From an uncultured Atopobium sp. (GTDB lineage: Bacteria > Actinomycetota > Coriobacteriia > Coriobacteriales > Atopobiaceae), in the NCBI GenBank assembly GCA_938041635.1, contig CALIAD010000084.1, forward strand, positions 1 to 37,256: DNA of 37,256 bases. The letters run 5' to 3'. Each line of letters starts with the position of its first letter. The first letter of the stretch is position 1. Below are positions 7,915-15,312 of this stretch, piece after piece. Below the pieces are notes generated by a model that did no database searches, was not told the DNA's origin, and saw only the letters and a program-made list of their open reading frames with translations. Made by a program: the position numbers and the translations under genes.

Positions 7915-8401
7915 GCAATCACCTCCGGCCGTCCAGTTGACTAAAACGTTTGACTATATTGTTTCACGATGTCATAAAAATTTCATCTGTAAAGTAGGCA
8001 GTGCCGTAAACGGTAGTATTGCATGCGCAAGTGTAAGCGCGCTCCATGTGCGTTGCATGCACGATCGCTCATGTTTTCCCAGCATAACGCGGGGACAATT
8101 GTCGCAAAAACTGAGCCTTGATTTGGATACGTTACTATCACTTCATAAAAACTTTTACTACCGAGTAGACATTTGACCACGTAAAACCTGATTAAAATAT
8201 TTCATCTTTGCCTAAAAAATTCAAATTTAGATACCATTGACAGCTTTTTTGATACCACTCGCAGTACGTTAACGTACCCATTATTTCATCTTGGACAAAC
8301 TAGCTGCAATTTTGATGAAACGCACGTCATCATAAGCGCAAATTATCTCAGCCAATTGAGATAGCAGGTGTTTCACCTAAGGCAAAACCGAAGGAGACGA
8401 T
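7915..8401. promoter_or_regulatory. 487-bp divergent control region between murR and the PBP4B-like gene
   Basis: The region has no gene. It holds repeated candidate operator words. TTTCATCT occurs at 7981-7988, 8200-8207 and 8284-8291, and its inverse GATGAAA at 8314-8320. GATACCATTGAC (8230-8241) and GATACCACT (8251-8259) match the site before murP. A palindromic AAACGTTT (7943-7950) lies near murR. TTGCATGC occurs twice, 34 bp apart (8019, 8053). RpiR-type regulators often bind TGAAA/TTTCA half-sites, so the TTTCATC/GATGAAA set is the more plausible MurR target. None of this is proven by sequence alone. Confidence 0.4.
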
Positions 8402-10399
8402 ATGCGCACCAACAAAGATTTGCACCAGAATCAAAACGCTCACTCTGAGCACTCATCTAACGCAGGCTCCCCTGCCGGACAGACCAGAAGGCAATTTCTG
8501 AGCAGAAGCGCTCTTGGTCTAGCCGCTCTAGCAGGTCTTGGCCTCACCGCCTGCCAAACAAAGGGTGGCGCAACTGCTGCTAAGGGTACCGCAAAAAAGG
8601 TTGACTCCGTAGACGGCACCTTCCAGTACGAGAAGGTCTTCCCTGTTCTAAACGACAACGAGGCTTTTGATGACTCTCTTGTTACCAACCAGCTCAACAG
8701 CTTTGTTTGCTTTGCTGGTCAGGGCACCGTCTGTGTAAAGAGCTCCGAGCCTCAGAGCTTTGCACTCTTTGTAAATGGTCACCAAGTTCCAACCGATAAG
8801 CTTGACGGCTCTTCCTGGAACCAGATTGATATCTCTGACGTAACCGTCAACGGCGATAACCGTTTGCAGGTCAGCACTGTTAAAGAGACTCAGGCAACCT
8901 TTGAGGTCAAGATTGGCTACCCAACCCTTATTGACGGCACCAAGGACTACGCCGACAACGACAACTTTAAGCTGATTGACCAGATCATCAACGCAGAGAT
9001 TGCCAACGGCTTTACCTCTGCTCAGCTGGTTGTTACCAGGTACGGCAAGATTATCAAGAAAACCAACTACGGTAACGTCAATTCTTACAACAAGGACGGC
9101 TCTCGCATTAAAGATGGCAAGGCCGTTGACGACAACACCCTCTATGACCTGGCCTCTAACACAAAGATGTATGCCACTAACCTGGCAATTGAGAAGCTGG
9201 TTACCGACGGTCAGCTGGACGTTTCCAAGAAGGTTCAGGAGTACATTCCAGACTTCAAGGACCAGGAGGGCGATAAGATCCTGGGCAAGAATGACCTTAC
9301 CGTTCGTGAGATTCTTGAGCACCAGGCTGGATTCCCACCAGATCCTCAGTACCACAACCGCAACTACAACCCAGAGAAGCCTGACGATCCTCAGCCAAAC
9401 GCAAACCAGAAGCTATACTCTCAGAATCGCGATGAGATTCTGCAGAAGATCATCGAGACCCCTCTGCAGTACGTCCCAGGTACTAAGACTGCCTATTCCG
9501 ACGTAGACTACATGCTTCTTGGTTTTATCATCGAGAAGATCACCAGCAAGCGCCTTGACCAGTACGTTAAGGAAGCTCTCTATGAGCCACTGGGACTCAA
9601 GAACGTCACGTTCAACCCACTGGACAACGGCTTTAAGGCTGACGGAATCGCAGCTACCGAGCTTAACGGCAACACCCGCGACGGCCTGATTACGTTTGAC
9701 AACATGCGTACAGACACCATTCAGGGTACCGTCCATGACGAGAAGGCCTACTACGCCATGGGTGGTATCTCTGGTCACGCTGGTCTATTTGCCAACGCTT
9801 CCGACCTGGCTGTTCTTGTCCAGACCGTTATGAACCGTGGTGGCTACGGCAACACCATGCTCTTTAGCGAGGACGTTCACGATCAGTTTATCAAGCCAAA
9901 GGACACCAGCGTCACCTACGGTTTGGGCTGGAGACGTAAGGGTCATATTGGCTACCAGTGGGCCTTCTCGCCTATTGCAAACGCTGCAACCGTTGGCCAC
10001 ACCGGCTGGACCGGCACACTTACCGTCATTGACGTCTACAACAACACCAGCTTGGTGCTGCTCACCAACACTAAGAATTCGCCTGTCATTGACAACAAGG
10101 TCAACCCTAACGACTTTGTGGGCAACCACTTCCTAACCGGCGGCTACGGCGTTGTTTCTACGCTGGCATTTGATGGCCTCGACGACGCAAACGCTGAGGG
10201 CAACAACGCCAAGCTCATGGACATGGTTATTGCCAAGTACAAGCTCATTCAGGCCGAGGCAGATTATCAGACTGACCCCGATAAGGCTTCCCTGAAGGCT
10301 CTGCTTGAGGTCTGCGACCAGAGGAAAGACTCCAAGGTTATCAAGGACTTCCAAGCAAGCGACCTGTACAAGACCATCTCGCAGTTTGTTGGTAAGTAG
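8402..10399 (+). CDS. Tat-exported lipoprotein, serine hydrolase of the PBP4B/AmiE type
   Basis: This 665-aa surface protein has a class-C beta-lactamase-type fold (PF00144). The N-terminus carries a twin-arginine motif TRRQFLSRSA (28-37), a hydrophobic stretch and a lipobox LTAC with Cys51, so it should be a folded, lipid-anchored exported protein. Residues about 80-175 look like a beta-rich accessory domain (ALFVNGHQVP, NRLQVS). The catalytic domain has the nucleophile motif S252-N-T-K255, the second motif Y365-S-D, and H533-T-G in the place of KTG. E. coli pbp4B (yfeW) and Bacillus amiE lie next to murQ/murP genes; AmiE is a MurNAc-L-Ala amidase. That context makes removal of stem peptides from muropeptides before MurP uptake the best guess. 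The ATG at 8402 follows GAAGGAGACGAT. Confidence 0.82.
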   Translation: MRTNKDLHQNQNAHSEHSSNAGSPAGQTRRQFLSRSALGLAALAGLGLTACQTKGGATAAKGTAKKVDSVDGTFQYEKVFPVLNDNEAFDDSLVTNQLNSFVCFAGQGTVCVKSSEPQSFALFVNGHQVPTDKLDGSSWNQIDISDVTVNGDNRLQVSTVKETQATFEVKIGYPTLIDGTKDYADNDNFKLIDQIINAEIANGFTSAQLVVTRYGKIIKKTNYGNVNSYNKDGSRIKDGKAVDDNTLYDLASNTKMYATNLAIEKLVTDGQLDVSKKVQEYIPDFKDQEGDKILGKNDLTVREILEHQAGFPPDPQYHNRNYNPEKPDDPQPNANQKLYSQNRDEILQKIIETPLQYVPGTKTAYSDVDYMLLGFIIEKITSKRLDQYVKEALYEPLGLKNVTFNPLDNGFKADGIAATELNGNTRDGLITFDNMRTDTIQGTVHDEKAYYAMGGISGHAGLFANASDLAVLVQTVMNRGGYGNTMLFSEDVHDQFIKPKDTSVTYGLGWRRKGHIGYQWAFSPIANAATVGHTGWTGTLTVIDVYNNTSLVLLTNTKNSPVIDNKVNPNDFVGNHFLTGGYGVVSTLAFDGLDDANAEGNNAKLMDMVIAKYKLIQAEADYQTDPDKASLKALLEVCDQRKDSKVIKDFQASDLYKTISQFVGK

Positions 10400-10527
10400 C
10401 ACGCGGGAACCGCTTACCGGCAGAGGCTTCGCTCAACGGTGAGAAGTGACTCCTTACGTAAAGCTCGTGTAAACAAGCTGCAAAGCGGGAATAAACGCAG
10501 TACACGAACAAGGTACGATACACATCT

Positions 10528-10604
10528 TGTCTAGTAACGGCCCTCTCCTCCGTCTAGACACACCAAAGCCCGGATGCTATTGCGCGGCATCCGGGCTCTT
10601 TTTG
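10528..10604 (+). ncRNA. Candidate small RNA: CU-rich-loop hairpin followed by terminator
   Basis: TGTCTAG (10528-10534) pairs with CTAGACA (10554-10560), and CGG (10538-10540) with CCG (10550-10552), leaving the loop CCCTCTCCT. A strong rho-independent terminator follows seven bases later. A pyrimidine-rich exposed loop complementary to ribosome-binding sites is typical of some regulatory RNAs. A possible -10 box TACGAT lies at 10,514-10,519, but I see no good -35 box. It could instead be only the 3' leader of the lipoprotein transcript. Confidence 0.3.
10567..10603 (+). terminator. Rho-independent terminator
   Basis: AGCCCGGATGC (10567-10577) and GCATCCGGGCT (10587-10597) form a perfect 11-bp GC-rich stem, followed by CTTTTT. 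It ends the lipoprotein transcript or the candidate small RNA. Bases 10,400-10,527 before it hold no gene that I can see. Confidence 0.9.
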
Positions 10605-10664
10605 TGCGTACGCTGGGCCCGCGAGCTGCGCGGGTGCGCGGGCTTCTCGCCGGGTGCGCCACGC

Positions 10665-10789
10665 GAGCCTGAAAAGCGCATGAAGTCTGAGTAAATTTAC
10701 TCAGACATGGCGAGAAAAACCGGCAAAACCACTCAGACATGGTGCGCTTTTCCGGCAAATCACTCAGACGTGGCGAGAAAATCAGGCTC
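10665..10789. repeat. Modular repeat array 1: one inverted and three direct ~31-bp units, head ACTCAGAC
   Basis: Direct units start with ACTCAGAC at 10,699, 10,731 and 10,762 (spacing 32 and 31). A fourth unit lies inverted to the left and meets the first head in the perfect palindrome GTCTGAGT-AAATTT-ACTCAGAC (10685-10706). After each head comes a linker. Linkers alternate between an A-rich form (GCGAGAAAA..CCGGC or TCAGGC) and a T-rich form (GCGCTTTTCCGGC, or CTTTTCAGGC in the inverted unit). The array is bounded by GAGCCTGA (10665-10672) and TCAGGCTC (10782-10789). No reading frame fits. Function unknown. Confidence 0.75.
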
Positions 10790-10823
10790 CATTGAAAGGC
10801 ACCTTAGGCATACTTCAAAGTCC

Positions 10824-10940
10824 GCCTAAAAAGTACAAAGAATCTGTATTTGGGACACAGATTCTTTGATGAAATCAGGCAAATCCACAGATTCTTTTAT
10901 GGTTTTAGGCAAAATCCACAGATTCTTTGCAGAAATCAGG
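10824..10940. repeat. Modular repeat array 2: same layout, head ACAGATTCTTT
   Basis: Direct units with the head CACAGATTCTTT begin at 10,856, 10,886 and 10,917 (spacing 30 and 31). An inverted unit to the left gives CAAAGAATCTGT (10836-10847) opposite ACAGATTCTTTG (10857-10868), a perfect 12-bp stem with a 9-nt loop. Linkers are GAAATCAGGC, GGTTTTAGGC and GAAATCAGGC, and in the inverted unit CTTTTTAGGC. This is the same A-rich/T-rich alternation as array 1, 35 bp away, although the heads are unrelated. Confidence 0.75.
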
Positions 10941-10971
10941 CGCACTAGCAACCTTATGCGGACGCGCGGGT

Positions 10972-10997
10972 CGGACGTGCTCGCCGGACGTGCTCGC
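10972..10997. repeat. 13-bp tandem duplication
   Basis: CGGACGTGCTCGC occurs twice in tandem (10972-10984 and 10985-10997), directly downstream of the FMN reductase stop region. No function is evident. Confidence 0.7.
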
Positions 10998-11007
10998 CGG
11001 GCACGCC

Positions 11008-11556
11008 TTACAGCGCGGCGAGAAAAGCCTCTGCTTGCTGGGCAATTACCTCGTGAACCTCAAGCTCGGGCTCCCAAGTTCCCTCAGTCCAAGCGGTAAC
11101 AGGAAGCGAGAAGCCATTGAACGGCTCAACCGGCTTGGTGCGCAGAGCCAGGAACTGCTGCTTTACCACGGCGAGCGATCCTGCAGTCTTGTTTCGGCCG
11201 CCAACGCCACTTGCAGTGACAACCTTGCCAGCAATTGCGGTCTCGGACTTCTTCTCGTAATCGGAAGTAAGCGGACGGCTCAGCCAGTCCAGCATGTTCT
11301 TGACGGTGCCAGGAATGCTGTAGTTGTACTCCGGGGTAAAGAGCCACACGCCATCGGCGGCCATGACGGCGTCCCTGACCTTCTGTACACCTTCAGGAGC
11401 TGGGAATTCTTCGTCCTGATTGAGCAGAGGAACATCCAAAACGTCGACAACCTCAATCTCTGCCTTGCCCTCCAGCGCCTTTGCGGCAACCTGGCTCAGT
11501 ATTTTGTTGAACGAGTTCTTACGACCGGAACCGATGATAAATACAATTTTCTTCAT
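11008..11556 (-). CDS. NAD(P)H-dependent FMN reductase (azoreductase/quinone reductase type)
   Basis: This 182-aa flavodoxin-like cytoplasmic protein belongs to the NADPH-dependent FMN reductase family (PF03358). It transfers electrons from NAD(P)H through FMN to quinones, azo dyes or chromate. The FMN phosphate loop is GSGRKNSFN (about residues 9-17). The diagnostic isoalloxazine-binding motif is TPEYNYSIPGTVKNMLDWLSRP (about 76-97, partly quoted). The ATG at 11,556 follows CGGAGAGGTCT; a longer frame upstream is not family-like. The gene stands 166 bp downstream of the methionine-sulfoxide reductase gene, with a 22-bp-phased repeat array in the gap, so it probably has its own regulated promoter. 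Native substrate unknown. Confidence 0.85.
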   Translation of the reverse strand: MKKIVFIIGSGRKNSFNKILSQVAAKALEGKAEIEVVDVLDVPLLNQDEEFPAPEGVQKVRDAVMAADGVWLFTPEYNYSIPGTVKNMLDWLSRPLTSDYEKKSETAIAGKVVTASGVGGRNKTAGSLAVVKQQFLALRTKPVEPFNGFSLPVTAWTEGTWEPELEVHEVIAQQAEAFLAAL

Positions 11557-11639
11557 AAGCAGACCTCTCCGTGAATGCTGCGTGGATATAAAAATCATGC
11601 ACGAGCAAACTCGCCCGTACATGATTCGTGTACCCAAAT

Positions 11640-11727
11640 GTTAGCTCTCTAGTCGTATTTAGCGGCAGCTAGACGTATTTAACAGAATTCCAAGTTGCAC
11701 TTAACAGCGGTCCAAGTCCTTCTTAAC
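11640..11727 (-). promoter_or_regulatory. Four tandem 22-bp units upstream of the FMN reductase gene
   Basis: Read on the minus strand, units begin at 11,727, 11,705, 11,683 and 11,661, exactly 22 bp apart. They share GTTAAG or GTTAAA at the start, then G-C-T-[TA]-G about ten bases in (GACTTGG, AACTTGG, GTCTAGC, GACTAGA). A 22-bp step is two helical turns, so equal faces repeat on one side of the DNA. The array lies 84-171 bp before the reductase start and touches the stop codon of the preceding gene. It could be an operator array for a redox-responsive regulator; the regulator is not identified. Confidence 0.45.
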
Positions 11728-12235
11728 AAAAGGCCGAGAAATTCGTGCAGCTCTCAAGCGCTTTTACCACCTGTTCAAGACCAGCAAGGTCTGCCTGAGT
11801 AAATCGCGCCACGTTAGGGCTATCAATGTCCAGCACGCCAACTACCTGGCCATCCTTGAAGATAGGAACGACCACCTCAGAGTTTGATGCAAAGTCGCAT
11901 GCAATATGTCCTGGGAACTGATGCACGTCCTCTACCAGCTGACTTGTCTTTGTTGCCGCGGCGGTACCGCACACTCCCCGTCCAAACGGAATGCGCACGC
12001 AGGCAACTTTGCCCTGGAACGGTCCTAGGCGCAGCTCGGGAGCGCATGGAGCCGCACCCGCGCCCGGCCCCTCGCCCGTCACCGTCGCGGGATCTACCAG
12101 GTAGAACCCCGCCCAGTTGATGTCGTCAAGCGCGTCCCACAGAAGAGCTGCGGCGTTGGACAACACCGGCAGCCAGTGGGCATCAATCTCGGCAAGCGAG
12201 ACAATCTGTTTTGCAAGCAAACCGTAATCAGTCAT
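11723..12235 (-). CDS. msrC: Free methionine-(R)-sulfoxide reductase (GAF domain, MsrC)
   Basis: This 170-aa single GAF-domain enzyme would reduce free methionine-R-sulfoxide, using thioredoxin as electron source. All three family cysteines are present: Cys79 (VACVRIPFG), Cys89 (RGVCGTAA) and Cys113 (GHIACDFASNSE). The C-terminal GVLDIDSPNVARFTQAD matches the family closely. Compared with E. coli fRMsr it has a Gly/Ala/Pro-rich insertion of roughly 15 residues (about 51-66), which adds a further cysteine at 64. The ATG at 12,235 lies two bases after the stop of the glyoxalase-like gene, so the two are co-translated; AGAAG precedes it. Together with the reductases nearby it suggests an oxidative or electrophile stress cluster. 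Confidence 0.9.
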   Translation of the reverse strand: MTDYGLLAKQIVSLAEIDAHWLPVLSNAAALLWDALDDINWAGFYLVDPATVTGEGPGAGAAPCAPELRLGPFQGKVACVRIPFGRGVCGTAAATKTSQLVEDVHQFPGHIACDFASNSEVVVPIFKDGQVVGVLDIDSPNVARFTQADLAGLEQVVKALESCTNFSAFC

Positions 12236-12237
12236 AT

Positions 12238-12606
12238 CTACTTCTCTGGCAGAATCTCAATCCAGCAGCCATCAGGGTCTGCGATAAAGTAGAGACCCAT
12301 CTTTGGGTTCTCTTTAACAATGCAGCCCATCTCCTCGTGAAGTGCGTGGAACGCATCAAAATCGTCAACGCGGAACGCAATGTGAGTGTCTTTTCCGCCG
12401 TTGTCGTAAGGCTCCACCCAACCGCGGTTCCACGTAAGCTCCAGCTCAAAAGGAGACCAGTCGTTTACCAAAAACGTATTGGTCCAAGAACCGTCCTCTG
12501 GTCCCTTAACACGGTCAACGCGAAATCCCAGAGCCTTTTTGTAGAACTCGACGGTTTTCTCGTTATCCAAAACATGGGTGCAGCGATGAACAAAACGTGC
12601 CTGCAT
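12238..12606 (-). CDS. VOC-family metalloenzyme, glyoxalase I-like
   Basis: This 122-aa protein with two beta-alpha-beta-beta-beta modules (PF00903) resembles lactoylglutathione lyase GloA. The four expected metal ligands are visible: His in HRCTHVLD, Glu in FELELTWN, His in DTHIAFRV and Glu in GCWIEILPEK. The NRGWVEPYDNGG stretch resembles the substrate loop of glyoxalase I. It is shorter at the ends than E. coli GloA (135 aa). Detoxification of methylglyoxal is likely, but this order of bacteria may not make glutathione, so another thiol adduct or another substrate is possible. The ATG at 12,606 follows AAGGAGGATTT. It is the first gene of the unit leading into msrC. Confidence 0.82.
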   Translation of the reverse strand: MQARFVHRCTHVLDNEKTVEFYKKALGFRVDRVKGPEDGSWTNTFLVNDWSPFELELTWNRGWVEPYDNGGKDTHIAFRVDDFDAFHALHEEMGCIVKENPKMGLYFIADPDGCWIEILPEK

Positions 12607-12623
12607 AAATCCTCCTTTGTTAT

Positions 12624-12655
12624 CGAGAAACCCCGCTACTAGACGGGGTTTCTCG
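12624..12655 (-). terminator. Hairpin between pepF and the glyoxalase-like gene
   Basis: CGAGAAACCCCG (12624-12635) and CGGGGTTTCTCG (12644-12655) form a perfect 12-bp stem with an 8-nt loop. It lies 57 bp after the pepF stop. No U-tract follows on either strand, so it may stop transcription inefficiently or act as an mRNA 3'-end stabiliser. Confidence 0.6.
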
Positions 12656-12711
12656 TCATATGAACTACGCGCTGGTAGAGAGCTTGCGCGCGGAATCGCG
12701 ACCGATCGCAG

Positions 12712-14505
12712 CTAGTTGAGCTCCTGCTCAAGCTGGTCGACAAGCTCGCCAAAGTACTTGAGCGCAGCGTTAACGGGGTCTGGAGTGGCCATGTCAACGC
12801 CAGCGCCGCGGAGCAGCTCAATTGGAGTCTTAGAGCAACCGCCGGACAGGTAGCCAATGTAGTCCTTGACCGCAGGCTCGCCCTCGGAAAGGATGCGCTG
12901 CGACAGGGCAATAGCTGCCGAGAAACCAATGCAGTACTGATAGACGTAGAAGTTGTAGTAGAAGTGAGGGATGCGCGACCACTCCAGCTTGATCTCTTCG
13001 TCCAGCTCAATGCCAGGTCCAAAGTACTCTGCGCAGAGCTTGCCGTAGCGCTCAGAGAGAACCTCGGCGTTCAGAGCCACACCGTCAGCGTTCATCTGGC
13101 TGATGTCGCGCTCAAACTCGGCAAACATACACTGGCGATAGATAGTGCCACGGAAGCCCTCAAGGAAGTGATTGAGGATGTATGCGTGACGGGCAGGATC
13201 GGTCTCGTGCTCAAGCAAGTAGTGTGAGAGCAGCGCCTCGTTGCAAGTGGATGCAACCTCTGCAACAAAAATGGAGTAATCGGAGTAGGTAATCTCCTGG
13301 TTGTGGGACGAGAAATACGTGTGCAGGGAATGGCCCATCTCGTGGATGAGGGTATACACATCGTCGAGTCCGCCCTGGAAATTGAGGAGCATAACAGGGT
13401 TCATGCCCTTGCCACCTGCGGAATAAGCACCAGAGCGCTTACCTGGGGTTTCGTACACGTCAACCCAACGGCTCTCCAGGCCCTTTTTGACCAGGCTGAC
13501 GTACTCCTCGCCCATAGGAGCCAGCGCCTTAACAATAAGGTCGCAAGCCTCCTCGTAGGTGAACTTCATGTCAACATCGTCAACAAGAGGAGTGTAGACG
13601 TCCCAGAAGTGCAGCTCATCCAAGCCCATGACGCGCTTGCGCAGGTCAACGTACTTGTAGAACGCTGGGAAGTTCTGGTGAACAGCGTCAATCAGATTGT
13701 TATAAACCTCAACAGGAATCTCGTTCTCTGCAAGAGCAGCCTCAAGGGAACTTGCATACTTTCTAGATGACGAGAAGAACTGCAGGTTCTTAACCTGGCT
13801 GGTCAGAATTGCAGCGGAGGTGTTACGGAACTCGCCAAAGCGGCTGTAAAGCTGCTTGAATGCAGACTCGCGCAGGACGCGGTCAGCATCCATCAGCAGA
13901 GGAACAAATGAACCGCTGGTCAGCTTATGGGTCTTGCCCTCGGAATCAACTGCGTCATCGAAGGTAAGGTCTGCGTCATCAAACATGGAGAAGATATTGG
14001 TTGGCTGAACAGCAAGCTCCTCAGCACGTGCCAAAAGAACCTCTTCCTCAGCAGAAAGGGTGTGCTCACGCTGGTTCAAGATCTTGTTGAGCTTACGGCG
14101 ATAGAACTCAAGTGCTGGAACCTCTACATAGAACTTCTCGACAGATTCTGCTGGAATGGCCAGAAGCTCTGCGGCAAACCAAGAAGTTGCCTCGCCAACC
14201 TGCGTATATGCGCTGGTAGCGTTTGCAACGTATGCCTGATACTTGGCAACGCGGGTATCCTCATCACTCTTGCGCTCGGCGTAGTTGATAATCTTGTAGA
14301 GCAGAAGGTTCATCTGGTCCTCGAGCTGCAGAAACTCCAGAAGAGCCTGAGCGGAGGTGGAAATCTTACCCTTAAATGCAAGCAGCTTTGGGCAGTAAGC
14401 CTTAAGCTCCTCGAGTCCAGCCTCAAACGCCTCATCGCTGGGGAACATTGAGGACAGGTCCCACTTATATTTGCTGTCAATTTCTTCGCGAGACTCGTAT
14501 GCCAT
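12712..14505 (-). CDS. pepF: Oligoendopeptidase F (M3 zinc metallopeptidase)
   Basis: This 597-aa cytoplasmic zinc peptidase of family M3 has the usual PepF length. It degrades oligopeptides of roughly 7-17 residues taken up from outside or released by the proteasome-like machinery. The zinc motif is H388-E-M-G-H392, and the downstream glutamate in VAEVASTCNE (about 416) is the expected third ligand. The N-terminal DLSSMFPSDEAFEAGLEEL and the C-terminal RIPHFYYNFYVYQYCIGFSA are typical of PepF. The ATG at 14,505 is preceded by AAAGGAAGG; a start 33 bp upstream is not supported. It is probably transcribed alone, with a hairpin after the stop. Confidence 0.93.
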   Translation of the reverse strand: MAYESREEIDSKYKWDLSSMFPSDEAFEAGLEELKAYCPKLLAFKGKISTSAQALLEFLQLEDQMNLLLYKIINYAERKSDEDTRVAKYQAYVANATSAYTQVGEATSWFAAELLAIPAESVEKFYVEVPALEFYRRKLNKILNQREHTLSAEEEVLLARAEELAVQPTNIFSMFDDADLTFDDAVDSEGKTHKLTSGSFVPLLMDADRVLRESAFKQLYSRFGEFRNTSAAILTSQVKNLQFFSSSRKYASSLEAALAENEIPVEVYNNLIDAVHQNFPAFYKYVDLRKRVMGLDELHFWDVYTPLVDDVDMKFTYEEACDLIVKALAPMGEEYVSLVKKGLESRWVDVYETPGKRSGAYSAGGKGMNPVMLLNFQGGLDDVYTLIHEMGHSLHTYFSSHNQEITYSDYSIFVAEVASTCNEALLSHYLLEHETDPARHAYILNHFLEGFRGTIYRQCMFAEFERDISQMNADGVALNAEVLSERYGKLCAEYFGPGIELDEEIKLEWSRIPHFYYNFYVYQYCIGFSAAIALSQRILSEGEPAVKDYIGYLSGGCSKTPIELLRGAGVDMATPDPVNAALKYFGELVDQLEQELN

Positions 14506-14659
14506 GAGCCTTCCTTTCTTGACTGGGTCAGTAATCACTGGTATTTAGTGTCCCACATACGCACTGATTTCATGCTGATAACAAGAAAAAATGAACCCAT
14601 TTGATACAAATCATCAAACGGACGTGTTGCAATGCCTGAACTTCCCTGACGGCCTGCGA

Positions 14660-15304
14660 CTATCCTATCTTCCACCCTTCCGCCTCGGCACGTGCCTCAA
14701 CAAAGCGCCGGTACACACCTTCTTGCGCGAGAAGCTCCTCATGGGTCCCCCTCTGAACGACGGTACCATCCTCTACCACAAGGATCTGGTCGGCATGTTC
14801 GATAGTCGCAAGCCTGTGTGCTATGACCACCACGGTCTTCTCGTGCGTAAGTTCCGTAAGTGCCTGTTGGATAAGCTGTTCGTTCTCCGGATCGATTGAA
14901 GCCGTCGCCTCATCAAGCACCACGATAGGGGCATCCTTGAGCAACGCCCGGGCAATCGAGATGCGCTGGCGCTCTCCCCCGGAAAGGCTTGCGCCTCCCT
15001 CGCCCACAATCGTGTCATAACCGTTGGGCAGGGCGCTGATAAAATCGTGACACCGTGCGCGTTTGGCAGCTTCGACCACCTGCTCATGCGTTGCGCCGGC
15101 AGTCCCAAACGCAATGTTGGCCTCCAGGGTGTCATTGAACAGGTAGACATCTTGGAACACCATCGAGAAATTCCTCAACAGGCTGTCCACCGTGAATTCA
15201 CGGACGTCGTGGCCGCCGACACGCACCGCCCCGCTATCGACGTCGTAGAAGCGCACCATAAGGCTGGATATATTGCAGGAAAGCCGACCAGAGTCTCTAA
15301 GAGG
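14660..15304 (-). pseudogene. ABC exporter remnant: ATP-binding domain lacking Walker A and membrane domain
   Basis: What remains is the second half of an exporter-type nucleotide-binding domain. It starts at MVRFYDVDSGAVRVGG and continues through the Q-loop (VFQDVYLF), the signature LSGGERQRIS, the Walker B VVLDEATAS and the H-loop (IAHRLAT). The frame continues upstream to about 15,304 but reads SGRLSCNISSLMVRFYD, so the P-loop lysine motif GxGKST is lost and no transmembrane domain is present. The piece ends directly beside the stop of the intact exporter at 15,313. It most likely belonged to the second half of a paired exporter and was cut by recombination at this junction. Without a Walker A motif it cannot hydrolyse ATP alone. 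Confidence 0.75.
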
Positions 15305-15312
15305 GAAAGGGT

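Noticed and set aside
8648..9355. 235-codon minus-strand reading frame inside the lipoprotein gene
   Set aside because: Hydrophobic Val/Leu-rich translation caused by the opposite strand of GAC/AAC-rich codons; no family and no start signal.
10400..10560. tRNA or SRP RNA after the lipoprotein gene
   Set aside because: Although CTAGACACACCA ends like a tRNA, there is no cloverleaf and no SRP core sequence; only a hairpin plus terminator is supported.
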